64,000 nt of DNA from Stutzerimonas stutzeri. Its GTDB lineage: Bacteria > Pseudomonadota > Gammaproteobacteria > Pseudomonadales > Pseudomonadaceae. The notes under the pieces were generated by a model. The model worked only from the letters and a program-made list of their open reading frames with translations, did no database searches and was not told where the DNA came from. Below are positions 20,123 through 31,665 of this stretch, piece by piece. The translations under genes and the position numbers were made by a program. Position 1 is the first letter of the stretch. Every line of letters starts with the position of its first letter. The stretch lies in assembly GCF_024448715.1 (NCBI RefSeq), contig NZ_JAMOHZ010000004.1, forward strand, positions 1-64,000, written 5' to 3'.

Positions 20123-21958
20123 ATGTTGTTCCGCCGTTTCGAAAACCTGATCGACGTCTTCAAGCCCAGCCCTGACATAGCGCCGCCCGCCGGCATGCTG
20201 CGGTTCTACGCCCATTACCTGAAGCAGGTTTGGCCGTTGATGACCGCTGTGCTGGTGATCGGCTTTTTCGCGGCCTTGATCGAGGTAGCGCTGTTCAGCT
20301 TTCTCGGTCAGTTGATCGACATGGCGCAGACCACCCGCGATGCGCAGACCTTCTTCGTGGAACACCGCAATGAGCTTCTGTGGATGGCGCTGGTGGCGCT
20401 GATCATCCGGCCCTTGGTGTTCGGCCTGCATAACTTGCTCACCCATCAGGCGATCAACCCGGGGCTGACCAATCTGGTTCGCTGGCAGAACCACCGTTAT
20501 GTGCTCAAGCAGAGCCTTAATTTCTTCCAGAACGATTTTGCCGGGCGCATCGCCCAGCGCGTGATGCAGACCGGCCCGTCGCTGCGCGACTCGGCCATGC
20601 AGGTGATCGATGCGCTGTGGCATGTGGTGGTCTACGCCGGCAGCGCGCTGTATCTGTTCGCCGCCGCTGACTTGCGCCTGATCGTGCCGTTGTCGCTGTG
20701 GATCATCGGTTACAGCGCGGCGCTCTGGTACTTCGTGCCGCGCATCAAGGCGCGCTCGGCGGCGGCTTCTGCGGCGCGTTCGAAGGTGATGGGGAGGGTG
20801 GTGGACGGTTACAGCAACGTCGCCACGCTCAAGCTGTTCGCCCATTCGAAGGAGGAAGAAAGCTACGCACGTGAGGCCATGCAGGAGTTGCTCGGCAAGT
20901 TCCGCCTGCAGTCGCGCACCATAACCAGCCTGGACTTCCTGATCACCTGCCTGAACGGCTTGTTGATCGTTGGCACCGGCGCGCTGGCGCTGTGGCTGTG
21001 GAGCGAGGCGCTGATCAGCACCGGCGCCATCGCCCTGGCGTTGGGCCTGGTGATCCGCATCAACAACATGGCCGAATGGATCATGTGGGTGGTCAACGGC
21101 ATTTTCGAAAACGTCGGCACTGTGCAGGACGGCATGCGGACCATTGTCCAGCCGCGCCACGTGCTCGACCGCGAAGACGCCAAGCCGCTGCAGGTGGAGC
21201 AGGGCGGCGTGCGCTTCGATGACGTGCATTTCCATTACGGCAAAAAGGGTGGCGTGATCAGCGGCCTCAGCATCGACATCCGCCCCGGCGAGAAGATCGG
21301 CCTGGTCGGGCCTTCAGGCGCCGGCAAGTCCACGCTGGTCAACCTGCTGCTGCGCCTCTATGACCTGGAAAGCGGGCGCATCCTGATCGACGGCCAGAAC
21401 GTCGCAGACGTCAGCCAAGAGAGCCTGCGCGCCAACATTGGCGTGGTCACCCAAGACACCTCGCTGCTGCACCGCTCGATTCGCGACAACCTGCGCTACG
21501 GCAAGCCTGACGCCAGCGAAGAACAACTTTGGGCAGCGGCGCGCAAGGCCCGTGCGGACGAGTTCATCAAAACGCTGGACGACAGCCAGGGTGGCTTGGG
21601 CTTCGAGGCCATGGTTGGCGAACGGGGCGTCAAGTTATCAGGTGGGCAACGCCAACGCATCGCCATTGCCCGGGTGCTGCTCAAGGACGCGCCGATCCTG
21701 GTACTCGACGAAGCCACCTCGGCGCTGGATTCGGAAGTCGAAGCGGCGATTCAGGAGAGCCTGGATACCCTCATGGACGGCAAGACGGTCATCGCCATCG
21801 CTCACCGGCTGTCGACCATCGCGCGCATGGATCGCCTGGTGGTGATCGACAAGGGCCAGGTGATCGAGACCGGCACCCATGCCGAACTGATCGAGCGCGG
21901 CGGCCTCTATGCGCGCCTGTGGCAGCACCAGACGGGCGGGTTTGTCGGCGTCGAGTGA
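20123..21958 (+). CDS. ABC transporter, fused permease and ATPase (exporter type)
   Basis: A 611-residue half-transporter. The N-terminal half holds six membrane helices (for example MTAVLVIGFFAALIEVALF, and LNGLLIVGTGALALWLW). The C-terminal nucleotide-binding domain has Walker A GPSGAGKST, Q-loop VVTQDTSLL, signature [13 protein letters not shown], Walker B ILVLDEATSALD and H-loop AHRLST, all intact. It acts as a dimer in the inner membrane; type I exporters of this shape move lipids, peptides or drugs. No partner gene or substrate clue lies beside it. The ATG at 20123 begins the domain; an open frame continues upstream without support. Confidence 0.9.
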   Translation: MLFRRFENLIDVFKPSPDIAPPAGMLRFYAHYLKQVWPLMTAVLVIGFFAALIEVALFSFLGQLIDMAQTTRDAQTFFVEHRNELLWMALVALIIRPLVFGLHNLLTHQAINPGLTNLVRWQNHRYVLKQSLNFFQNDFAGRIAQRVMQTGPSLRDSAMQVIDALWHVVVYAGSALYLFAAADLRLIVPLSLWIIGYSAALWYFVPRIKARSAAASAARSKVMGRVVDGYSNVATLKLFAHSKEEESYAREAMQELLGKFRLQSRTITSLDFLITCLNGLLIVGTGALALWLWSEALISTGAIALALGLVIRINNMAEWIMWVVNGIFENVGTVQDGMRTIVQPRHVLDREDAKPLQVEQGGVRFDDVHFHYGKKGGVISGLSIDIRPGEKIGLVGPSGAGKSTLVNLLLRLYDLESGRILIDGQNVADVSQESLRANIGVVTQDTSLLHRSIRDNLRYGKPDASEEQLWAAARKARADEFIKTLDDSQGGLGFEAMVGERGVKLSGGQRQRIAIARVLLKDAPILVLDEATSALDSEVEAAIQESLDTLMDGKTVIAIAHRLSTIARMDRLVVIDKGQVIETGTHAELIERGGLYARLWQHQTGGFVGVE

Positions 21959-21982
21959 CCGACGACGATGGAAGATCGGCAC

Positions 21983-22046
21983 GTAGGGTGGGCTTTAGCC
22001 CACCGGGGCGGTGCCGTTGTGCGCGGTGGGCTGAAGCCCACCCTAC
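21983..22046. repeat. REP pair (inverted)
   Basis: Two copies of the 22-base palindrome GTAGGGTGGGCTTYAGCCCACC in opposite orientation, at 21983-22004 and 22025-22046, form a BIME-like pair just after the ABC transporter gene. The rest of the 355-base spacer up to 22313 holds nothing else I can support. Confidence 0.85.
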
Positions 22047-22313
22047 CGGGAAGCCCTTGCTCCGCTATCCAACCGCCGGCGATGGGATTTATCGTCACGG
22101 CGACGCTCTCATATGAATGATCGAAAATTACCGGTATCGGTAAGACGGGCAGGGCTTTAGGTTTGCCCCGGTGGGTACGCTTCGCTCGATGCCATCCTTG
22201 GTTCAGGATTGATGTGCACGTGGGTTGCCGCGGGCTTGACGGCCGATAAAGCGATTCTGCACGGCACGGCTTGAACGGGTCACATGGCCGACCTTTCGAT
22301 GGAGGGCAATCGC

Positions 22314-22718
22314 GTGGACAGTCGAGGGTTCGTTTGGGCCCATTTCAAACTCAATGCCGAGCAGCGTCTGCGGGGGTTCAACTTCTTCGTCGTGCTGGCG
22401 ATCTTTGCTGATGGCGGTGTGCTGGCCGCGTTGGAGCGGGGCTTCTCGCCAGGATTACTGGTATTGCTGGGCGCGTTCACCGTCTTGTTGGCGATGGTGT
22501 TCTGGCTCGTCGATGCGCGCAGCCGCCAGCTGTTGCAACTGACCATCACGGCGCTCAAGGAGATCGAGTCCGTGTTTCCTGCCAGCTACCGGCTCTTTGC
22601 CAACGATGCGCAGGGACAGAACCCGGTCATCAGCTATACCTTCGCTATCCGTGCGCTGCTACTGGCGCAGATGGGGTTCGGCCTTGGCGTGGTGATCTAT
22701 GGGTTCTACCAGTGGTGA
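22314..22718 (+). CDS. Small inner-membrane protein, unknown function
   Basis: A 134-residue protein with two adjacent membrane helices (FFVVLAIFADGGVLAALE, LLVLLGAFTVLLAMVFWLV), a cytoplasmic segment, and a third helix near the C-terminus (QMGFGLGVVIYGFYQW). GTG at 22314 is taken as the start because GGAGGG (22301-22306) sits seven bases before it; an in-frame ATG at 22284 has no such site. I do not recognise a specific family. It is followed by another small membrane protein on the same strand. Confidence 0.65.
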   Translation: MDSRGFVWAHFKLNAEQRLRGFNFFVVLAIFADGGVLAALERGFSPGLLVLLGAFTVLLAMVFWLVDARSRQLLQLTITALKEIESVFPASYRLFANDAQGQNPVISYTFAIRALLLAQMGFGLGVVIYGFYQW

Positions 22719-22825
22719 TAGCTGACCAGTAGGTAGCGGTTGGGTTGCATCGACAGTCGATCTCCCCAGGTGAACGCCTGCGGTGCGAGGCCGGTCGGTA
22801 TTAACAACCACCGGGAGATTTGAAG

Positions 22826-23311
22826 ATGACGATATCCAGCAGTCTGTTTTGGGGTGCCCTGGCGCTGGGCTTGGTGACAGGCATGCGCAGCACACTGGCG
22901 CCAACGATGGCCAGCCGGGCACTGGGCGCGCATGACGACATCGATGAAGCAGACGAGCCGGCGTGTACGCTGGCCTCGCACCGCGCCCAGCAATTTCTGA
23001 TACCCATGGCTGCTGCCGAGCTGCTGGGCGACAAGATGCCCTTTGCGCCGGATCGGACGATTTTGCCTTCGATGATGTTTCGTGCGTTGTCGGGTGGCGT
23101 GACCGCGGCGGCATTGGCCGGTGCACGACGGGAGCCGGTATGGCTACCCGCGCTGATAGGGGCGACGGCAGCGCTGGTCGCGTCAGAGATCGGGCTCAAG
23201 CTGCGCAAGCCTTACCAGAGCAATTCGCTGGCTAATGCCGCGTTGGGGCTGACTGAAGATTGTGTGGCGTGGACGATCGGGAGCGCTGGATTACGACGCG
23301 CTTTGGGCTGA
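22826..23311 (+). CDS. DUF4126-family membrane protein
   Basis: A 161-residue hydrophobic protein with the DUF4126 layout: N-terminal WGALALGLVTGMRSTLAP, a central AAAELLGDKMPFAPDR, and glycine/alanine-rich helices (LSGGVTAAALAGARR, ALIGATAALVASEIGLKLR). Function of the family is unknown. The ATG at 22826 is preferred over TTG at 22820 because GGGAG lies at normal spacing before it. It may be co-transcribed with the gene at 22314, 107 bases upstream. Confidence 0.75.
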   Translation: MTISSSLFWGALALGLVTGMRSTLAPTMASRALGAHDDIDEADEPACTLASHRAQQFLIPMAAAELLGDKMPFAPDRTILPSMMFRALSGGVTAAALAGARREPVWLPALIGATAALVASEIGLKLRKPYQSNSLANAALGLTEDCVAWTIGSAGLRRALG

Positions 23312-23562
23312 ACGGCGCTGAAAGCAGAGCGGAATGTGCCCGCGCGCAACGGAGCGGCAGGTAGTAGCGTTGCCACTCCCGTCCTGTCGTGGATAAGCGG
23401 TCCAATCACGGGCTCCCTATTCCGCAATTGGATGACGTTGCTGCTGACACTCATCACGACTATTCCATCGGATGTCGCACAAAGGCTCGCCTACGTACGC
23501 CACGGCCCGAAAGTCTTCGAGCCGTGGCGTGCATTCGTGCAGCACAGGGTTCACGTCGGGAA

Positions 23563-24330
23563 TCAGCTTGGTCGCTGGATCACGCAGATTCGGTCACTGC
23601 AGCTCGCGGCCTGTCCGGATTCGTGCACGGTGTTTCCGCCGCCGGTCACGGGGTTGGTCGCCAAGGTGTCTGGAAAATCCGTACCGGCTCGTTTGGCGCT
23701 GCTGCCGACATCGTATCGGTCCGTATCGACAGTAGCTGTCCTGTCATGGTTGGTAGCGGACGGGTCGCCAGTCGGGCCGGCGCCCGCCGCGTGGGCGAGG
23801 CGCTCGCTGTCGGAATGGGTATTGGAGGTCGTGGTGGTTGACCCAACGAAATGCTTGTCGAGATGACTGTCGCCGCCGGTCGCACCGGCATAAGGGCTGG
23901 TCGGCCCGGCATAGCCCTGCGTGGCCGCCGTACCGCTGGCACCGGTTCCGCTCTCGTCAATGCTAATGGCGCCGTTGTACTCCAGCGCATCGCGCGCCCT
24001 GACCAACTGATCGTCGTCGTACACGTCGACTGCGATCACCGTGGCGCCTCGGCGCACGGCCTCTGGATAGGCCGTGGCGTGGCGGCGATGATCTTCGTGC
24101 GGCTCATGGCCAAAAAGCGACTTGAAGAAGTGGGCTACTTTGGACTCGTGATGTGTCCGGTCTACCGTGCTGTTGGCGGTGGAGTAGGGTGCGTCGTAGC
24201 CATGTATTTCCGCGCTATCGGCGCCCACGGTATGAATCTGCTCCCGAGCAATGCCTCTCGACATCAGGTCGCCATAGGTGCGGCTGGCGTCGGTTGGTGT
24301 TGCGAACGCTGCTACCAGTGTGTGTTTCAT
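23563..24330 (-). CDS. General stress protein 17M-like (YflT domain) with low-complexity tail
   Basis: A 255-residue protein. The N-terminal 120 residues match the YflT/GSP17M pattern (HTLVAAFATPTDASRTYGDL, ATVIAVDVYDDDQLVRARDAL). The remaining 135 residues are low-complexity, rich in T, G, A and S, and probably unstructured. The tail ends abruptly in Cys-containing SCSDRICVIQRPS, which does not resemble the rest and may reflect a shifted end. GAGGTG precedes the ATG at 24330. The role is inferred as osmotic or general stress protection by family. Confidence 0.75.
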   Translation of the reverse strand: MKHTLVAAFATPTDASRTYGDLMSRGIAREQIHTVGADSAEIHGYDAPYSTANSTVDRTHHESKVAHFFKSLFGHEPHEDHRRHATAYPEAVRRGATVIAVDVYDDDQLVRARDALEYNGAISIDESGTGASGTAATQGYAGPTSPYAGATGGDSHLDKHFVGSTTTTSNTHSDSERLAHAAGAGPTGDPSATNHDRTATVDTDRYDVGSSAKRAGTDFPDTLATNPVTGGGNTVHESGQAASCSDRICVIQRPS

Positions 24331-24971
24331 GGTTCACCTCGCGTTGTGTTGAACAACTAGGTATCTGGAGCGCTGCGCTTATCAGGATGGCCTGACGAAA
24401 GGTCGGGGTGGAGCAGCCATGAATGATGGCTGCGTCACCGGTCTCACGTGCAACGCTCATGAACATTGGGTCAGGCCGTACTGCCATAGTTCAGAACTGG
24501 AGGATCAGCGGTCAGACTCGCCTTGCACGAGCGCTATGGCAGTTCGCTGGCTCGGACACCCGCTCCGTAGGTTGGGTGCAACCCATCGAGCCACTGCCTT
24601 GGTTTAAACCCTGACCGAGCGATCCTCTATGGAGGGCCGTAGTCCATCAGAGGTGAACGGGATGTTGGTGGCGGAACGCCGCCCGGCCCACACTACGCGA
24701 CTGGCTTGGCTAGTGGCGTAGGTGTTTTTGTCGAAGATTGCCTGGGGTTGGCGGCAGGCAACGCCGGTTGCGATGAGCGTCGGCCGGCCGCCGAGGCGAG
24801 CGGTGCTAGTGGTAAGGGTAGGGTGGGCTTCAGCCCACCAGAGGTAGACGCATTGGTGGGCTGAAGCGGAACGCCGCACGGCCCATCCTACGTTCTCTTG
24901 GCTACGGCGAGGCCCGGGGTGACGGTGGAAAAGGCGATGCCGTTTTCCACCCTACGCGTCGATCGGGCCAA
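24331..24971. other. Long intergenic region with palindromes
   Basis: About 640 bases with no gene I can support. It holds a GTAGGTTGGGTGCAACCC palindrome (around 24569-24588), the REP pair at 24818-24891, and a separate palindrome GGTGGAAAAGG...CCTTTTCCACC-like at 24922-24956 (GTGGAAAA with TTTTCCAC). It looks like a landing zone for short mobile repeats rather than coding DNA. Confidence 0.5.
24818..24891. repeat. REP short form plus expanded form
   Basis: A short 22-base REP lies at 24818-24839. In opposite orientation 24855-24891 holds an expanded copy in which 15 bases (24866-24880, GCGGAACGCCGCACG) separate the two 11-base arms. Confidence 0.8.
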
Positions 24972-25811
24972 TCAGTCGAGGTCCGAGGCGCTATGCCGTT
25001 CAGGCACCTGTTCCGACTCGTCGCCCCAGGTACGATTGACCTTGCGGCCGCGGATTACGGCAGGGCGTTCGGCCACTTCAGCGGCCCAGCGCTGCACATG
25101 CTTGTAGTCCTGCACCGAGAGAAATTCGGCAGCGTTATACAGCTCGCCGCGCGCCAGCACGCCATACCAAGGCCAGATCGCCATGTCCGCGATGGTGTAT
25201 TCGTCGCCCGCGATGTAGCGGTTTTCGGCCAGCTGGCGGTCGAGCACGTCGAGCTGGCGCTTGACCTCCATCGCGTAGCGGTTGATCGGATACTCGTACT
25301 TTTCCGGCGCGTAGGCATAGAAATGCCCGAAACCGCCGCCGAGGAAGGGCGCCGAGCCCATCTGCCAGAACAGCCAGTTCAGGGTTTCGGTCCGTGCGCG
25401 GGTTTCCGTGGGCAGGAAAGCGCCGAATTTCTCAGCGAGGTAGACGAGGATCGAGCCGGACTCGAACACGCGTACCGGTGTGTCGAGGCTGTGGTCGGTC
25501 AACGCGGGGATTTTGGAGTTCGGGTTGATCTCGACGAAGCCGCTCCCGAACTGATCGCCGTCGCCTATCTTGATCAGCCAGGCGTCGTACTCGGCACCGG
25601 TATGACCGAGGGCGAGCAACTCTTCGAGCATGATGGTGACCTTCACGCCGTTGGGCGTGGCCAGCGAGTAGAGCTGCAGCGGATGCTTGCCGACCGGGAG
25701 CGCCCGTTCCTCCCGCGCGCCGGCGGTCGGGGCATTGATACTGGCGAACTTGCCGCCCGACGGTGCGTCGTGCGTCCAGACCTTTGGCGGTGCATAGGTG
25801 GTATCGGGCAT
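24972..25811 (-). CDS. yghU: Glutathione S-transferase family protein, YghU type
   Basis: A 279-residue GST-like protein of the YghU/Ure2p-like class, which binds two glutathiones and has disulfide-bond oxidoreductase activity. Family features: an N-terminal extension (TYAPPKVWTHDAPSGGKF), thioredoxin-fold start LQLYSLATPNGVKVTIMLEE, cis-proline loop NPNSKIPAL, ESGSILVYLAEKFG, and the C-terminal helical AGDEYTIADMAIWPWYG. The ATG at 25811 has GAGGAGA upstream; an in-frame TTG at 25817 is too close. It is a single-gene unit flanked by REP elements. Confidence 0.92.
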   Translation of the reverse strand: MPDTTYAPPKVWTHDAPSGGKFASINAPTAGAREERALPVGKHPLQLYSLATPNGVKVTIMLEELLALGHTGAEYDAWLIKIGDGDQFGSGFVEINPNSKIPALTDHSLDTPVRVFESGSILVYLAEKFGAFLPTETRARTETLNWLFWQMGSAPFLGGGFGHFYAYAPEKYEYPINRYAMEVKRQLDVLDRQLAENRYIAGDEYTIADMAIWPWYGVLARGELYNAAEFLSVQDYKHVQRWAAEVAERPAVIRGRKVNRTWGDESEQVPERHSASDLD

Positions 25812-25947
25812 AGACAATCTCCTCGCTTGGGTACTGGGGATGTGTAGGGCATCCTACGCGCTCAGACGGCTCGGTCGAAATCGAGCCGGTTGATATTGGT
25901 CATCGACGGTGGAGGGTTGGCATTGTCCGTCCCTCCGCGTATTCCAC

Positions 25948-26175
25948 GGTGGGCTGAAGCCCACCCTACGGGAGCCGCAGCGTCTAAGGCTATGCCGGGT
26001 GGGGCTTCAGCCCACCGGGGGCGGTTGGTCCGGTGCAGAGGGCGGAACGAAGCACGGGATGGGTGGCATGTGGTGGGCTAAAGCCCACCCTACGAGCTGC
26101 AACGGGACGTGGCGTCGTTGATACCCGATAGATGTAACGTGGGCTTCAACCCCGTAGGGTGGGCTTCAGCCCACC
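25948..26175. repeat. Cluster of four REP elements (RAYT side 1)
   Basis: Copies lie at 25948-25969 (minus orientation), 25997-26016 (plus, one base altered), 26072-26093 (minus) and 26154-26175 (plus), so they alternate in direction as in a BIME. They fill most of the 390-base spacer between yghU and the RAYT gene. Confidence 0.88.
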
Positions 26176-26201
26176 AGGTTCCTCGTCGCACACTCATTGG
26201 A

Positions 26202-26726
26202 TTATTCTCCGAATGAGCCGTCCGCCCCAGTTCCACCGGCCCAATCGTGCGGTAACAGGCCCTTTTCGACGTACCGATTGAAGCTCGAATAGGGCCAGTC
26301 CGCGGCTCGCTCAACCAGCCCATGCTTGACCGAGTTGAAGTGGATGTAGTCCACATGGCGCTGCAGGTCCAGTGCGTCACGGATCTGATGCTCCCAATAC
26401 CGGCGCTGCCAGATGCCTTTCTCTCGCTTGCGCAGCTGGCTCGGGTTTCGGGGCGTGGCCGGAAGCTGTCGAGAGAAGCTGCTCTTAAGCAAACTCCAGC
26501 GACCGGCAAAGTCGGCGTCGCCTTCAGGAAGCGTCCAGATGGCGTGAAGGTGATCGGGCAGGACGCAAATGGCGAGGGTTTGAAAGGGGTGGGAGCGTTG
26601 AGCCTGGCGGTAGGCATGGCGAAGTAGAGCGATTTCTTCGATCAGCAACCGAGATTGGCGGTCGGCCAAGGTCACGGTGAAAAACCACGTGCCGCCGGGC
26701 ACCTGGCTGCGGCGATAGTTGGACAT
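26202..26726 (-). CDS. REP-associated tyrosine transposase (RAYT)
   Basis: A 174-residue Y1/HUH single-strand nuclease of the IS200-related TnpA-REP class. It shows the start MSNYRRSQVPGGTWFFTVTL typical of the group, HUH residues His59 and His61 in PDHLHAIW, the conserved GIWQRRYWEHQIRD, and the catalytic Tyr127 in HVDYIHFNSVKHG. All active residues are intact. RAYTs are thought to mobilise REP palindromes. Inverted REP copies flank the gene on both sides (25948-26175 and 26775-26845), the arrangement expected for the source of the REPs in this window. Confidence 0.93.
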   Translation of the reverse strand: MSNYRRSQVPGGTWFFTVTLADRQSRLLIEEIALLRHAYRQAQRSHPFQTLAICVLPDHLHAIWTLPEGDADFAGRWSLLKSSFSRQLPATPRNPSQLRKREKGIWQRRYWEHQIRDALDLQRHVDYIHFNSVKHGLVERAADWPYSSFNRYVEKGLLPHDWAGGTGADGSFGE

Positions 26727-26774
26727 GAGGCCTCCTTGCCTTCATGGGTGATGCGGATGGTGTGTACGGGCAAA

Positions 26775-26845
26775 GGTGGGCTGAAGCCCACCCTACGGTT
26801 TGGAGCACGCACATGATGCTCCTGTAGGGTGGGCTTCAGCCCACC
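26775..26845. repeat. Inverted REP pair (RAYT side 2)
   Basis: GGTGGGCTGAAGCCCACCCTAC at 26775-26796 and its reverse complement at 26824-26845 lie between the RAYT start and the end of trpA, eight bases from the trpA stop codon. Confidence 0.88.
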
Positions 26846-26852
26846 AAAGCCT

Positions 26853-29906
<3,054 letters not shown>

Positions 29907-29910
<4 letters not shown>

Positions 29911-30116
29911 GGTGTGCCGGGCGGCGCTCCGCTTCAGCCCACCGAAGAGGCTTGCCGGAGGGAAAGGGCTGACGACCCGCAAAGTGCTAGCAACGGTGGG
30001 CTAAAGCCCACCCTACGGTCTCGATCGGCTTGCTGAGCGGGGAGGTAACCACGTAGCGGCTGTGTAGGGTGGGCCGGGCGGCGCTCCGCAGCATGTAGGG
30101 TGGGCTTCAGCCCACC
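29907..30116. repeat. REP cluster, three forms
   Basis: An expanded copy lies at 29907-29943 (11-base arms around the 15-base insert 29918-29932), a short inverted copy at 29995-30016, a half-expanded copy lacking its right arm at 30064-30089, and a short copy at 30095-30116. The first four bases lie within the end of trpI. The cluster fills the spacer between trpI and galE, which converge. Confidence 0.85.
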
Positions 30117-30186
30117 TTACAGATCTAGCAGCACCGCAACGGCCTGATGCTATTCGGACCGCATAGCGCGGCCATGAGTAGCCGCA

Positions 30187-31251
30187 TCAGCTGGCCAGCG
30201 CGGTGTCGGCCGTTGCGCCCGTTGCTGCGGCGGGCTTTTCCACGGCATACCCTTGCGGGTTACGACTCTGCCAGCGCCAGGCATCGGTCAGCATGGTCAA
30301 CAAGTCGCGTTCCGCCTTCCAGCCCAGTTCTTCGCGGGCCTTAGCCGGGTCCGACCAGCACTGCGCGATGTCGCCCGGGCGGCGCGCTTTGAATACGTGC
30401 GGTAACCGTCGCCCGATCACTTCCTCGAATGCAGTGACCATCTGCCGCACCGAGTAGCCGCGGCCGGTGCCCAGGTTCCACGTGGAAACACCATGAACCA
30501 GGTTCAGCCGCTCCAGCGCCTTCAGGTGTCCCTTGGCCAAATCGACCACGTGGATGTAGTCGCGCACGCCGGTGCCGTCCGGGGTCGGGTAGTCGGCGCC
30601 GTAAACGTTCAATTGTTTGCGGCGACCCACGGCTACCTGAAGCATGTAGGGCAGCAGATTGTTGGGAATGCCGTTGGGGTCTTCGCCGATCAAGCCGGAC
30701 TCGTGCGCACCAATGGGGTTGAAGTAGCGCAGCAGGGCGATCGACCAACGCGGGTCGGACTCGGCCAGCCCTTTCAACACATTTTCCGCCATCAGCTTGG
30801 ACTGGCCGTATGGGTTGGTCGGGATGCCGGTCGGGCAATGCTCGGTGATCGGCATCTTCGGCGAATCGCCGTAGACGGTTGCCGATGAGCTGAACACCAG
30901 CTTGAAAATGCCGGCTTCGGCCATCGCCTGGCACAGCGCGATGCTGCCGCTGACGTTGGTTTCGTAATAGCGCAGCGGCTCGCGCACGCTTTCGCCGACG
31001 GCCTTGAGGCCAGCGAAGTGCAGCACGGCAGTGACCGGATACGACGCGAATAAAGCATTTAGCAGTGAGCGGTTACGTACGTCACCCTTGACGAACTGCA
31101 CCTTGCGGCCAGCCAGGGTTTCGACGCGATCCAATGCGATCTTCGAGCTGTTGCAAAGGTTGTCTAGCACCAGCACTTCATGGCCCGCCAGGAGCAGCTC
31201 CAGAACAGCGTGTGAGCCGATATAACCAGCACCTCCCGTTACCAGAATCAT
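30187..31251 (-). CDS. galE: UDP-glucose 4-epimerase
   Basis: GalE interconverts UDP-glucose and UDP-galactose with bound NAD. The 354-residue product has the Rossmann motif TGGAGYIGSHAVLEL, LHFAGLKAVGESV, FSSSATVYGD with the catalytic Ser/Thr, and YGQSK (YxxxK). The C-terminal KARRPGDIAQCWSDPAKA is typical; the last 20 residues are an Ala/Thr-rich tail. ATG at 31251 has GAGG at proper spacing; an ATG at 31266 does not. It is divergent from the glycosyltransferase/glf operon, to which it probably supplies UDP-galactose. Confidence 0.95.
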   Translation of the reverse strand: MILVTGGAGYIGSHAVLELLLAGHEVLVLDNLCNSSKIALDRVETLAGRKVQFVKGDVRNRSLLNALFASYPVTAVLHFAGLKAVGESVREPLRYYETNVSGSIALCQAMAEAGIFKLVFSSSATVYGDSPKMPITEHCPTGIPTNPYGQSKLMAENVLKGLAESDPRWSIALLRYFNPIGAHESGLIGEDPNGIPNNLLPYMLQVAVGRRKQLNVYGADYPTPDGTGVRDYIHVVDLAKGHLKALERLNLVHGVSTWNLGTGRGYSVRQMVTAFEEVIGRRLPHVFKARRPGDIAQCWSDPAKAREELGWKAERDLLTMLTDAWRWQSRNPQGYAVEKPAAATGATADTALAS

Positions 31252-31665
31252 GTTTCGTCCTCGCATGGCTATTCTTTCGACGCGCACGGAGTCTGCGGCT
31301 GACCGTATGAGCGCGGCCGCTGCATGCATCTCCAAGGTTGGGTTCGGCGAATCGGCGGTGCTTTTTACTGCCGGAGCACGCAGCGCCGTTGCCGGGGTAA
31401 ATCAGGCGTCCTGTGAATAAGGACGAAGAAGGCTCGGCCAAGTTCCAACGAGACGACAGGCAGCCGATGACCGACCTGCTTGCTGCGTCAAAGGGAACCT
31501 TGGCTCACCCGGCGTCGTCCATAGCCGGCGGGTTGCGCTTGGTGTCGCGACGGTTGTTGGTGTCCAAGCGGGCCCGGGTTTTCTGTTTCCTGCGCAGGCT
31601 GCGTGGGCTTATGCGATGCGGCAGAAGGGACTCTGAAGGACTTCGCCATCCTGCAAGAGGTTGCC
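31252..31665. other. Divergent spacer between galE and the glycan operon
   Basis: A 414-base region that should carry promoters for both directions. Short open frames cross it but none has a good start or recognisable product. I see no repeat or RNA structure I can name. Confidence 0.4.

Noticed and set aside
20009..21235. 408-residue minus-strand frame, as well as other long minus frames over the ABC exporter
   Set aside because: Shadow of the ABC exporter; composition is Gln/His/Arg-rich with no domain motifs.
23336..23866. Plus-strand frame downstream of the DUF4126 gene
   Set aside because: No ribosome site or family motif; it is the antisense of the stress protein and its spacer.
26090..26617. 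A second minus-strand frame over the RAYT gene
   Set aside because: Frame-shifted shadow of the RAYT; catalytic motifs read only in the 26202-26726 frame.
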